36,371 nt of DNA from Rhizophagus sp. LPA8_4_AMF (taxonomy: Eukaryota; Glomeromycota; Glomeromycetes; Glomerales; Glomeraceae), in the NCBI GenBank assembly GCA_021464525.1, contig JADRCO010000354.1, positions 1 through 36,371 of the forward strand. The letters are read 5' to 3'. The stretch's first letter is position 1. Each line of letters begins with the position of its first letter. The translations under genes were made by a program, and so were the position numbers. Shown here in pieces: positions 1-10,829 of the stretch. The notes beneath the pieces were generated by a model. That model ran no database searches. It saw only the letters and a program-made list of their open reading frames with translations, and had not been told where the DNA came from.

Positions 1-19
1 CTGCCTAATTAAAGAAACA

Positions 20-215
20 AAATTGTGCATTTGTGCAATTTGCGCAATTTGCGCATAACTTGCGGAAAATTTGCGAAATTTGCGCAAAATGCGCAAATCT
101 TGCGGAGAGTTTGCGCAAAATTTGCGCAGAATTTAAAAAGTTGATTGCGCAATGCACAGATCGGAATCACGTGCAACTTGCGGAAATCAAAATCGGGTTG
201 CGCTCCGCAAATTCT
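20..215. repeat. TGCGCAA-rich simple repeat
   Basis: Irregular repetition of units such as TTTGCGCAA, TTGCGGAAAAT and TTGCGCA. An open frame of 91 codons runs through it, but its residues are only the translated repeat (LRKIC, CAKCAN), so I do not call it a gene. Similar TGCGCA/TGCGGAA-rich DNA recurs around 26760-26970, suggesting a dispersed element. Confidence 0.6.
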
Positions 216-454
216 GCAAATAGATTTTATTCACTGATCCCGCGATATACAAAACGTACTTTTCAGTATAAAAAATGTATCTACTTTTCTTATAGAGTAA
301 TATATTAGATATTATAGGAGTAATTAAGTTACTTTATTCATACTTACTTATATCATAACTTATATATCATTATGCTAAATTAAACTGAAATTAACATAAA
401 AAGCAATAACTTTTTGCATTTACTCATGCGAATATCATCAGGAATTTTTTCCGA

Positions 455-607
455 TTAAAATCCACATGGAAATCCCGATTTATACAATGCCCAAGTTAAA
501 TGAAATTTTAAATCCCATGAAGGTCTAGGTGGTCCATTAAGATAATGTTTTATTGATGTAGAAATTAACAATGGAGACAATGGAGAAAAGTTTATAAATT
601 CTGCCAT
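455..607 (-). pseudogene. 5' fragment of hormone-sensitive-lipase-type hydrolase (array copy 0)
   Basis: Reading from an ATG at 607, about the first 45 codons match the start of the complete hydrolases at 9260, 13654 and 16046: the shared segments HYLNGPPRPSWDLKFHL and TWALYKS are present. After YKS the match stops abruptly, and an unrelated tail of a few codons leads to a stop at 457-455. None of the catalytic parts (HGGG, Ser motif, His) remains. A 9-base direct duplication (TCTCCATTG twice) adds an extra SPL near residue 11 compared with the other copies. The upstream DNA, including a TATA box, is also conserved, so the fragment may still be transcribed. It is a relic of an outer copy of the array. 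Confidence 0.85.
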
Positions 608-660
608 TTTCAAAATAGTAACTAAACTATGATGTAAAAAGATTCACCACAAATGATGAT

Positions 661-670
661 TCTATTTATA
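661..670 (-). promoter_or_regulatory. TATA box upstream of hydrolase fragment copy 0
   Basis: TATAAATAGA on the minus strand, about 55 bases upstream of the ATG at 607. The same ten bases occur upstream of the other hydrolase copies with intact 5' ends (9358-9367, 13707-13716, 16099-16108), inside a longer conserved upstream block. Confidence 0.6.
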
Positions 671-1019
671 CGAGAATGTAAAATCATTTAGAAAAAAATA
701 TGGCACAGTTTAATTTACTAATATTAAAACTCATTGTTTTACTTAAGAAAGTATAGATTATCAACAGTTAAAATAGTCCATACCATTCATGTGATCCTGC
801 GATCCTTGATGATAAATTTTTATTTTAGTTCCCGGGAACTTGGTTTTTTTTTTCGGTTAGTAAAATCATATTTGTCACACTGATCACGTTGTCATTACTG
901 TTTTATTTTCCACGATCACGAGTAGGGACGTGTTTAATTTGCAGGATGTCTATTCCGCATGGGTGAAGATTTGATTTTTGAATTTAACTACTATTAGACT
1001 AGTGTTCTCATATTTACCG

Positions 1020-1316
1020 CAGCACTTTTTTGTCTATTTTAAGCAAACAAGACCGAAAGCCAGTCGTTTAAACCATGCAATTCTCTTCACGTCATTCAGC
1101 ATCACCATTCAAAGAGCAATCGTGATACAACTTTGCATAACTTCAAAACTTTTATAAAATTTTCAAATTTGGGAATTACTTTATTAACTTTTAAAATTGA
1201 CTATATTATTACAAAGATTCTTCAATTTCTGTTCTAATAAGAATTGCTCGTATAAATTTATTAGAAATAAAAATATTATAAAAGGAAGAAGCGAGAAAAT
1301 AATAATAAATTATATC
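1020..1316. repeat. Array spacer repeat, copy A
   Basis: Nearly the same sequence is found in the same orientation at about 5820-6150. Shared stretches include CGTTTAAACCATG, TTCAAAGAGCAAT, ACAACTTTGCATAACTT and AAAATATTATAAAAGGAAGAAG. Copy B carries an insertion of roughly 40 bases after CATAACTT. Parts of this unit are also recognisable at 10980-11100 and 17221-17350, so it belongs to the spacer that was duplicated along with the hydrolase genes. It contains no coding capacity I can see. Confidence 0.75.
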
Positions 1317-1369
1317 TGAATAACAAATAAATTGTAAATAGTGATCTGCAAATTCACATACATTATCAT

Positions 1370-1836
1370 TTGTCCGGTGATCAGATTTTATCGCAGTTTT
1401 CGAATTACTAAAAAAGAATCGAAAACACTGAAAACAAGCGAAAATAAACGAAAATTTCAAATTAAACTTAATTTTTTTTAATGGATCTACATTGTATTAC
1501 TTTGTGCAATATTGCACAATATAAGAAATAGGCACAGCATGCGTAAAAAAAAATAGGTATAAAAAAAAATGAGGAATCGGTACTATAATGACTATACCAA
1601 TGTGAATCGGCGGTAAACTCTAATAAAACAATATGAAAGTCAAAAAAAAACGTAAAAAGTAATACAAAAATGAGGTGGCATTCTGCAGATTAAATAATTT
1701 TTGCATATATTATATACAAAATGGGAGGTTTTCGCTTATTTTCGGTGTTTTCAATTCTTTTTTATTATAATTGATCAATAAGGTGCAGTTCTCAGTAATT
1801 CGAAAACTGCAATAATAAATTGTAACCGGGTTGACA
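1370..1836. repeat. Foldback element with inverted arms
   Basis: The left arm (about 1373-1447) and right arm (about 1727-1836) are inverted copies: CAGTTTTCGAATTACT and AAAAAAGAATCGAAAACACTGAAAA on the left have reverse-complement partners on the right (AGTAATTCGAAAACTG, CGGTGTTTTCAATTCTTTTTT). The right arm has about 30 extra bases in the middle. The AT-rich core (1460-1725) shows no reading frame of note. It may be a miniature inverted-repeat element; I could not define target-site duplications. Confidence 0.5.
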
Positions 1837-2846
1837 AATTGTCAGAACAGGGCTATCGGTACTTCAAAAAATAAGCCTGATTTCGAGAGCCAGAAGGTTC
1901 AGGCAATTTAGTATTGGTTTCAAAAAATTTTAAAAAACTATTAATTTAGGAAAAAATTTTTTTTTTTTTAATTAAAAAATCAAATTATTTACAAACTAAA
2001 TCAAAAATGAAAGACATTTTTCCTTTATAAAATTTTGGATATATAAAGATAAAGAAAATAAATTTTTACGAAAAGAGAAAAAGGTAGATTAAAAATGGAA
2101 AGCCATTTCCTTTTTTATTTTTTGATTTTTTTGATTTTTTATCAAAAAAAAAAAAATTTAAAAAACGTTAGCTTTGCTATACTAACTAACATCCCAAATT
2201 TGGATTTATGGTTAGCCACCGACTAATCCATAAAAATGCACCAATTTTTCATTCATTCTTGGATAATGATCATCATTTCGGCACAAAAAAATCTATCGAA
2301 TTATTTTGATTTAAAATTTTAATTAATTATCAAAATCATATCTTTCATCATACCTACCAAATTTGAAAGATAGAGCATGTGGAAATGGTGCCATCGTCAA
2401 AACCTGAATCGAATCAAGTAGCAAAATTCCGTCCTCATTGTAGTGATTTTTTTTGGCTGATTATCAAATTTCGAAATCCACTGAAGAATTCTAAAATTAG
2501 TCAAAGTCCCTTAGCCCAAATAAAATTCATCAATTTTCTTTATCATTGTTTCTTTTAAGGGTCTTTTTTTGGTTAGAATGTAATCTAATTTTTTCATGAT
2601 TGATTACATAAATTTTAATTAATCAAATTTTCTTTATTTTAAAGGTCTTTTTTGGTTAGAGGGCAGCGTCAGGTGACGCAAGGGACAAAAATATATAATT
2701 GTGTAATCTCTCTCATCTTAATTATTGTATCTTGTTGACATGTTCTGAAACAAAATTAGCAAAATTCTCTCTTGAGAATTCCGTTGGTAGAACTTCAAAA
2801 TTTTAATAATAATAAACATTGTTTCTTTTTTCTTATTTTTGATTAA
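1837..2846. other. Intergenic, AT-rich, upstream of GMC gene
   Basis: No gene seen. It holds long A and T runs (1930-2000, 2100-2165). A direct repeat (ending GGTCTTTTTTTGGTTAGA near 2577 and GGTCTTTTTTGGTTAGA near 2660) lies about 90 bases apart. An AAATATATA stretch near 2688-2697, about 150 bases before the GMC start codon, is a possible TATA box. Confidence 0.5.
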
Positions 2847-5243
2847 ATGTTAACCATTGATTCAAATATTGATTCAAATATGAAATTAAACAATGTCGAT
2901 GAATATTATGATTTTATTATTGTTGGAGCTGGAACTGCTGGATGCGTTCTAGCAAGAGAATTGATTTACAATATCCCCAACATTAATATTTTGGTATTAG
3001 AAGCTGGTCCACCAGATACCCATATCAATGATATAATGCGTTCGCCATGTGCTTATACTACGGTATATTATGATTTTTTTTTTTAACTTTTTATCCCATA
3101 GAGTTAATGTCGAATTTATCATAGTAGGTTAGTCGAACAAGTGAAACAGATTGGGGTTATTCCACTGAAGATCAAAGAATGCCTAGTACTGTTGATTCTA
3201 CTGAAGAAGTATTAAATAAAGGTTTTCCTTATCCACGTGGCAAGGTTATTGGAGGATGTAGTACTGTGAATGCATTGGCTTACATGTAAGTAGAAAAATT
3301 TTTTTTAAATTTTATTTTTTTCCGCTAATTAAAATCATTTTGTAAATTTTTTGGTTTTCGTATTCATTATACTAAAAATATTATGTTTTTTAGGCGAGGT
3401 CATAAAGCTGATTATGATCTTTGGGCTGATCAAGATCCTGACTATATTATTTGGAATTACGATCACTGCCTTGAAGGTTAATATAAATAAATACATCCTA
3501 ATTCTTGTATATTATATATTTTATATATTTTACTTATAGAAAAATTAATTTTTTTAAACCATTGCATTTAAACAAAAGCTTTCAAAGCGGTTGAAAATAA
3601 TGCACGTAAAAATCCAGACAAAGAATTTAAAAATTATCATGGGTTCAATGGTTTGCTTTACGTACAAGATCCAGCAGTTGATGAATTTGATATTTCTAAA
3701 GATGTTTTTGATGTCGTAAGAAAATTTGGTATTCCTTTTAATAAAGATTTCAATGGTGCTAAACAAAATGGAGTAGGAAGATACCAAGTAAGTGAGTGTA
3801 AAATAAAATTTTTTAAACGTATTACGTGTTATGTTTTTAAAAATTGGTTTGATTTTTAATACAATAGTTTACGATGAAAGATGGAAAGCGCTTTACATTG
3901 GCTGATGGTTATTTGAAAGATGCATTGAAAAAAGTTACAGTTTATCCTCCAAAACCATTTATTAAAGGGTATCCTCATGCACCAGGCGGTGATAATGTTG
4001 GCAAGTTTGTGGCAGTTAATGTTAAATCCTTTGCTCACGTATTAAATATTATTTGGGACGAAAATGAGAAAAAAGAAAATGTTGCAATTGGCGTGAGATA
4101 TTCTTATAATGGTGAAAATCACAATTGTTATATTTCTCCAAAAGGTGAAGTTATTATTTGTGGTGGTGCTATTAATAGTCCTCAGGTAAGAATTAAGAAG
4201 AAATAATAATTTGTTCATGGTTATATATTTTGATAATTTTTTTTTTTTTTTTTTTTAAGATTTTAATGCTCTCTGGAATTGGACCAAAAAATAATTTAGA
4301 AGATAATAGTATCCAAGTTCGTAAAGAATTACCAGTGGGACATAATTTATGGGATCATCCTTTTTGTATCATTACTGCCACAGTTTCTGTTCCAAATAGT
4401 ACAACTGGTTCTATATTGAATTATTCAAGTTTTGGAGTAGATTTTGTATCTTTTTATAAAGGTAATATTAAAGGACAGATTCCTAGTCAAGAAGAATTTA
4501 ATGATGAACGTCCTGACATTCAACAATATTGTAAGTTAATATCTTGATATAATATGTTTTTTTTTTTGGAAGGTTGTAAAAAAAATGCTTAAGTAATTAA
4601 TTTATAAATTATAATTTTATAGCGGGAGCAGTCTTATTTGATAAAGGTATTCTTGATGAACATCCAACGGATAAAAAAGAATTTTATTCCATGTTAACGG
4701 CTCTTAATATTCCATCAAGTGTTGGTCATTTGGAATTATGTAGCTCTAATCCATTTGCACACCCAAAAATATTTCTTAATTACTATGATAACCCCGATGA
4801 CTTGTATAGAATGATGAGTGGTCTTAAATTATCACGTAAAATACTTGAACAACCTCCATTAAGTACTTATTGGGATGTAAAAGTAATTGGACTAGATAAT
4901 GTGAATGATGATAGAGAATGGGAAACATACATTCGCAAAAGGGTAAGTATAAAAGTATATCTACTGTATATTGTTAATGTAAAGAGAATATAATTATTAA
5001 TATCAGCTTCCCTTATTATAGACAACTTCATCAGCCCATCCATGTGGTACAGTAAAAATGGCACCAGAATCTAAAGGAGGATGTGTCAATCATCGCCTTC
5101 AAGTTTATGGAACAAAAAATCTTCGAGTTGTTGATGCTTCAATTTTTCCAACTATTCCAGCAGGTAATCTTAACGCTCCAACTGCTATGGTCGCATGGAG
5201 AGCAAGTAAATTAATTAAAGAAGATTATTGTAAAAAAGTTTAA
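2847..5243 (+). CDS. GMC oxidoreductase, choline-dehydrogenase-like (8 exons, 598 aa)
   Basis: FAD-dependent glucose-methanol-choline (GMC) family oxidoreductase. It would oxidise an alcohol to an aldehyde; the substrate is not readable from sequence. My exons are 2847-3062, 3128-3285, 3394-3476, 3579-3787, 3868-4185, 4260-4530, 4623-4942 and 5022-5243; they join in frame to 598 codons plus stop. The FAD-binding Rossmann motif VGAGTAG is at residues 26-32, with the ribose-binding Glu in LVLEAG. GMC signature 1 ([20 protein letters not shown]) spans an intron near residues 108-127. Signature 2 ([16 protein letters not shown]) spans the exon 5/6 junction. The active-site pair is His531 in SAHPCGT and the second Asn (576) in GNLNAPT, a His/Asn arrangement seen in choline dehydrogenases. 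No signal peptide is evident, so a cytosolic enzyme is likely. Length is normal for the family. Neighbouring hydrolases run on the opposite strand. Confidence 0.93.
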
Positions 5244-5330
5244 TTTTTCTGTAATGCAGAATGGTCATTTTTATAAAATATTATTTTCTTGTTTATATAT
5301 ATACAGTATATTTATTTGTCTTTGTACTGA

Positions 5331-5336
5331 AATAAA
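5331..5336 (+). terminator. Probable poly(A) signal of GMC gene
   Basis: AATAAA about 88 bases after the GMC stop codon, in AT-rich DNA. Such hexamers are common by chance here, so support comes mainly from position. Confidence 0.4.
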
Positions 5337-5499
5337 ATATAGTACTTTTTCAATGATAGCAAGATAAGTGCATACTGCAAATTTACAATTCCTCATCTCA
5401 AGTTATTATCATGAATAAGAATAGGAAAAAAAATAAATTGTTCTTTATATATTAGACTACTAAACTACAGTAGTATGGTTTATCAATAACTCATTCGAG

Positions 5500-6150
5500 T
5501 ATTGTCTATTTTAAACAAAAGACCGAAAAGCTAAGAGAATATGTAACAAATTATAAATATAATAATTCTATTTTAAGGGATTAATTCAAATATGCGGGAA
5601 TTAATGAGTAATAAATAAAGCAATGATGGTATCTCGATTAAGGCTTAAAAATCTGCAGCAAGACAAATTTTTTATCCACTTAAGAAAAAAGAGCTACAGT
5701 ATAGTAGTCAAAGAGTTGATTGACTCTTGCTGGAGGCTATATCAAACAAAAATTATAATGAAAATATCATTATAACCAAAACAAGAATAATATCCATCCT
5801 AATACTTTCCTAAACTTGAAACGTCAACATTTCTGATCCGAGTCGCTGCTTTTGATTCGTCGTTTAAACCATGAAATTCTCTTCACATTGTTCAGTATCA
5901 TTATTCAAAGAGCAATTGTGGATACAACTTTGCATAACTTCTCACAGAGATAGCATAATCGGCAGAGTTTTTTTCATATCATAACTTTTATAAAATTTTC
6001 AAATTTGGGTAATTAGTTGCTTTATTAACTTTTAAAATTGACAATATTATTACAAAGATTCTTCATTTCTGTTCTAATAGAAATTGCTCGTATAAATCAA
6101 TTAGAAATAAAAATATTATAAAAGGAAGAAGTCTAATAAATTATATCTCT
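5500..6150. repeat. Array spacer repeat, copy B
   Basis: The 3' part (5820-6150) is a direct copy of 1020-1316. The 5' part (GAATATGTAACAAATTA near 5540) matches DNA at about 13870-13920. The GMC gene therefore lies between two direct copies of hydrolase-array spacer. Confidence 0.7.
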
Positions 6151-7050
6151 GGAGTAAAATTATCGTTCATCCTTATTGGCGTGGATTTACAGTGGATTTC
6201 CCGATGATTACTGACCATTTATAAGTAAATTTAATTTCCAATTGACGTTGGAGACTTATATTAGTATTCATATATATTAGTACTCACGAATCAATAATGT
6301 TATTAATGAAGTCTATTGCAATTTTGACCACACAAATACGAATATGTTTATTATTTTTACTAAATGTTTACGCGAGCTTTTGTTGAAGCTAACTAAGTTT
6401 AATATATATTCCAAACATGCTTCTAGCTTAAAGCCATGATATTGAGCAGAACTATTATGATAATATCAAATATTTAAATATGATACTATCGTTAGTTAGT
6501 TTATTAAGATCAAATTTTATAATGTTGATTAACTAAACTTCTTTGTCTGTTGTTTTTTCGATTTTTTAAAAAAATTTTTTTCTTTCCTCTGCTCTATATA
6601 CTAGGAAAACGGAATTATTTATTCAGTATCATTTTTATTAAAAAAAAAATTCGCTAACGCTCCGGACAATTAAATATGTACAAAATTCACAATTGAATTT
6701 CCCATTTCCATATTATCAATAGTTGAATGATGCGAAGTAAGGAGGCATTACAAGAACATTTTGCCACGTTTTCTACATTGCACTACGTTTAAATTACAAT
6801 TATTTGAAAATAGGTAATTTTCGTTTTTTTTTTTTTTGATGAAATTAATATGAAAATTTTTAATAATGTGATAATTATAAAACGTATTTAATAACAAAAA
6901 TAATTAGGGCCAAGTTTTTTCATTTCGAAAAATTTTCTCTTGAATAATATTAAGTTTATAAAAGAATTAAATTTACATAGTTGTATTTAAATGTACAAAA
7001 TTTATTTATACTAGTAAAATCTAATTTAAACGTTACAAGGTGCTCGTTTT
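6151..7050. other. Intergenic, AT-rich
   Basis: I see no gene, RNA gene or clear repeat in this stretch apart from homopolymer A and T runs. Confidence 0.4.
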
Positions 7051-7236
7051 TTAACCGTCAACGTCACGTTTATTATAACTATTATAGCTTTTTTTACCAT
7101 AATCTTTACCATAATCTTTACCGTAATCTTTACCATAACCATGACCATAACCATGACCATAATCTTTATCATAGTAATCTTTTTCATAACCTTTATCATA
7201 ACCTTTATCATAACCTTTATGATATTTAAAATGGAT
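7051..7236 (-). repeat. 12-base minisatellite with an open Gly/Tyr/Lys-rich frame
   Basis: The plus strand shows repeats such as ATAACCTTTATC, ACCATAATCTTT and ATAACCATGACC. On the minus strand one frame reads as a regular peptide: repeats of YDKG, then YGHG, then YGKD, ending SYNSYNKRDVDG and a TAA at 7053-7051. The frame starts right after CTATTTCTTAG, a good splice acceptor, so it could be a last exon. The same frame upstream is open back to an ATG at 7284, but the TAG at 7239-7237 interrupts it. I could not find a convincing upstream exon. It could be the end of a small repetitive secreted or wall protein, or only a minisatellite. Confidence 0.35.
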
Positions 7237-7548
7237 CTAAGAAATAGACCTTTTATTTAGGTCTAAATCACATAACCGTTTCATCTCTTTATGACAGATG
7301 GTATGTTAATGTTTTCAGTGCGTTTATTTATAATATAATTGTTGTTATTCAAAAAAAAATCTTAACAACTAATTAAAAAATACATATATATATATATATA
7401 AATAAATAAAAAACAAGTGATTTATACGAAGAGTTCCAGTGTTCTAAAAAAAAATTCAAGTAAATTAAACTGTTTTCATTTCCAAAATTAAATTTATTTA
7501 TCAATTTACTTACAATCTACGTAAAAGAAGCTCTGCGTTCAATTCAAT

Positions 7549-9260
7549 TCACTCCAGTACAATACCAATTTTTTCCCATTCAAGAATTTTGTTATGATAT
7601 TCTTTTAAGGGACCTAATTCTCCTTTAGCATTTATGCAGTTATAAGAGGATGGAGGAAGTGGTTCGTTAAGAGCGCTTGTCACTCTATTTATGAATTCGG
7701 CTGTACGTTCATACGACTTTTTAGTGCTAGCATGTTCCATTATCTAGAATGTATAATAAAAGAATTAGTTTATTTCTAGTTAAAAAAACATCTTATTTAA
7801 AACCAATATATTTATTTTACTTGGAAAACGTGAGGCATTTCTTCGTATACTTCGAGTGTAGTATTTGTTGGAGTTTGGAATGGAGATTTTTCAAATTTAC
7901 CAGCATTATAAGATGTACCCTTATATTTAGTTGGTTCAGCAGATTTGTGAGCAAAATAAATTGCTTCATCTCGTAATCTTTCATCATCTCCTGTTACCTT
8001 TATTATTCAAATAAATCCTTTTTTTTCAGTACATAAATATCTAAGAAAAGATCATGGGATACTTTTTCTTACCAATAATAAAGGAGGCAAATCACCTAAG
8101 CTTTCAGCTAACATTGGACTAACATATGGTATTGCTAGACCTTCATTAGGTGCATAATATTGAAATCTTCCATCAGGTCTATCAAAAGAATCATGCCAAA
8201 TTTTGGGACCATTTTTGTTTCTTAATCTTTTCTGTGAGAACAGCAGCTTTTTCTTTAAATTCCTTACTAACTTGAGATTCTGCATAACCGTTAGTCCCTC
8301 CTTTCACAATTGGAAGAAAATCTAAACATTTTTCATCTGAACACGAAGGCATGCTACATGTAAGGTCAACAAATGGGCTCTATAATAAGATAATGTGACA
8401 CAACAAAATTGTGAGTATGATTAGTAATTAACTATTTAAAAAACTAAATTTTATTTACCCAACCGATAATACCAGCGCATGATGGCAAACTGGCATCACG
8501 AATAGCAAGACCAAGAGCCAAGCATAAACCTCCCCCAGCACTTGCACCGGCAATCACAATATTTTTTGGATCCAAGGGTTCAAATCCCGCGTCTTTTGGA
8601 GGATTTAAGAGATATAAATAAGCAGCCAGTGCATCTTGTAATGCGGCGGGAAATTGATTTTGAGGTGCAAGCCGATAATCGATTACTATGTAAGGAAATT
8701 TAGTTAGATAATATATTAGTAAAGATTGATTGAAAATATCCATTTTTACAAGGGTTTGACTTACCCAAAACTCTCGCATTAGCTTTTTTGGCAAGAGGAC
8801 ACGTTATATTACGATGAGATTCTTTATTGTAAAAAGAATAACCACCACCGTGTAAAAACAAAATAGTTTTTCTAATTTCTTTTTTTTCCCATCCATCATT
8901 AGGAACTTGAACCCATTCAGAATTAATTCCATCATCTTTCAAATCTTTCCACTCAGTATCTAAGACATGTTCGTAAGGTTTCAAAATTTTTTCAAGATGA
9001 TCTTGAGCTTCGTATCTATATTTATTATTTATCTTGAATTCATTTATCATCATACCAGCTGGTACAGGAATAATACGAAAAGTATTCTCTTGTATTTGCT
9101 CAATTGTTTTAACACCCATATTGGTATTTGAGAATAACGATTTATACAATGCCCAAGTTAAATGAAATTTTAAATCCCATGAAGGTCTAGGTGGTCCATT
9201 AAGGTAATGTTTTATTGATGTAGAAATAAACAATGGAGAAAATTTTATAAAACCGTCCAT
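7549..9260 (-). pseudogene. Hormone-sensitive-lipase-type alpha/beta hydrolase, array copy 1, frameshifted
   Basis: Esterase/lipase-like alpha/beta hydrolase (HSL family). Exons on the minus strand are 9260-8765, 8685-8459, 8379-8073, 7997-7821 and 7743-7549, with splice sites matching the two intact copies. I take the ATG at 9260, at the same place as in the other copies. The oxyanion motif HGGG, nucleophile motif GASAGGG, acid motif GDDERLRDE and the His in EEMPHVF are all present. Near 8208-8218, in exon 3, two bases are missing after KKQ compared with the copies at 11954 and 14319. The frame therefore shifts before GPKIWHDSFDRP, and the catalytic acid and His would be lost. The C-terminus also differs: it ends GIVLE instead of GIVPNITRN. 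It is either a recent pseudogene or an assembly error; otherwise it would code for 467 residues. Confidence 0.85.
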
Positions 9261-9357
9261 ATTCAAATAGTAACTAAACTATGATTCGTATAAAAATCAA
9301 TATTTTATTTCTAAATAATTCACGTTATGATGCAAAAGATTCAATACAAATAATCGC

Positions 9358-9367
9358 TCTATTTATA
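9358..9367 (-). promoter_or_regulatory. TATA box of hydrolase copy 1
   Basis: TATAAATAGA about 100 bases upstream of the ATG at 9260. It lies in an upstream block shared with copies 2 and 3 (ATAGTAACTA next to the start codon, and a CTCATGTG stretch about 110 bases further out). Confidence 0.55.
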
Positions 9368-9699
9368 CAAGAATGGAAAATCTTTCGGAAAAATTTGAAA
9401 TAGTTTAAAATTTACTAAAATGTCTTTGAGAAAATCAAATAATCATATGTTTATGTTTATTTGTAATTTTGTACTACTCATGTGGTTTTCAATCGATTTG
9501 ATAATCTTTATTCCAAATGTGTATAATGTGTATGTATTTATTAATGTATCATCGCAGCAAAATGTCACGTTCACATAATTTTAATGCCGATGCTTATAAT
9601 TTAACGAACAAAGATATTGTTTTTAAAATACAATAAAATAAAAACTTTAACGGTTTATTCAGTATATATGTAAGTATCTGTTCTTTTTATTTATGTCAT

Positions 9700-9850
9700 T
9701 TAAGAGAAGCAAGAGGTAGCATTTATCATTATTTAAATTTTGTATTATTTATTATCATTATTATTATTTATCATTATTATTATTACTTCTCATTATTATC
9801 ATTATTTATTATTATTATTTATTCTCATAAAATATAAGAATTATTTATAC
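9700..9850. repeat. ATT/TTATCATT microsatellite
   Basis: Irregular runs of TTATTATTATT and TTATCATTATT over about 130 bases. There is no coding potential. Confidence 0.7.
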
Positions 9851-9988
9851 AATTTTATCGTATGTTTATTATATTTATCCTAAGAAAAGCAAACCATCAT
9901 ATAAATTTTCTTGCCGGATTTTTGATTTTGATTTTTCATTATTACAATGTATTTATTATTATTTTATTATTAACAAAGTATATTATCT

Positions 9989-10666
9989 TAAATAAACGGG
10001 GGCCGGGCCGCCGGGGGCCAACTTAAGGTTACACAGACTGATCAATAAACACCAGAACTGTCTCCCCATAAAATCTGTTCCATAAACGAATTTTCATATT
10101 AAATTGCGCGAAATTTTACTTTTCTTTTTTTCGACGTGTAAAAATAGAAAAGCAGCCGATCTCAAAAGTTAAGGTTGTATATACTAGTTCTATGTAGGCG
10201 AAGTTTTTTTATCAAAATTGAAACCACTGGTTGCTTCGTTCTTAATTTTATATGTTTTTTCTACTTTTATATTAGAAAGTTAGAATTATACCTTTTTTTT
10301 TTTTTAGAGATTTCAATAAAAAGTTATAAAATATTTTTGCTTAAAACATTTAAAAATAGTGTTTTTCTTCTTTTATTATGTATTATTTACAAGTGTATAA
10401 TAATTTTTTATATAGTTTTGAGATATTTCAAATAGCCGATCCTGTTTTATGAAAAATACAGAAAAGAAACTAACGAAAAAAAATGCATACGATAAACTTG
10501 AACATTTCATCATTTTCGAAAAATAGTTTTTATTTTGTGATGGGTCAATTATCGGCAGATCTTTCACTTTAAACATGGGTATCGTTACATTTTACTAGTA
10601 ATTTACATATGACAGTTGATTAGTATGGGTATGGGTAACATTTGAGTTGGCCACCCCGTTTATTTA
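9989..10666. mobile_element. TA-flanked terminal-inverted-repeat element, about 680 bases, non-autonomous
   Basis: The left end TAAATAAACGGGG (9989) and right end CCCCGTTTATTTA (10666) are inverted copies. The match continues inward: GGCCAACTTAAGGTTAC on the left and GTAACATTTGAGTTGGCC on the right. The left end also carries an extra GC-rich stretch (GGGGGCCGGGCCGCCGGGGG) that is very unusual in this AT-rich DNA. If the outer TA on both sides is the target-site duplication, the structure fits a Tc1/mariner-type element. The open frames inside are low-complexity and show no transposase motif, so I call it a miniature or deletion derivative. It sits in the spacer between hydrolase copies 1 and 2. 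Confidence 0.6.
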
Positions 10667-10829
10667 GATATTATGAAAATGATAAACTATACTTATAGAA
10701 ATGATCGGCATCAAAATCATCTGAACGGGACATTTTTCAAAAACAAATTAAATTATAACTTTGTTAAAAAAAAAAATAAATAAAAAAATTAATTTTTTAG
10801 AATTTTAAAATAGAAAAATCTCTCTTTTA

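Noticed and set aside
33-308. 91-codon open frame in the TGCGCAA repeat
   Set aside because: The residues are only the translation of the simple repeat; there is no start context, domain or intron.
1209-1460. 83-codon minus-strand frame
   Set aside because: It lies across a spacer repeat and a foldback arm; composition is Phe/Ile-rich noise.
10175-10435. 86-codon hydrophobic frame inside the TA-flanked element
   Set aside because: Phe/Leu/Lys-rich from T and A runs; no transposase motif.
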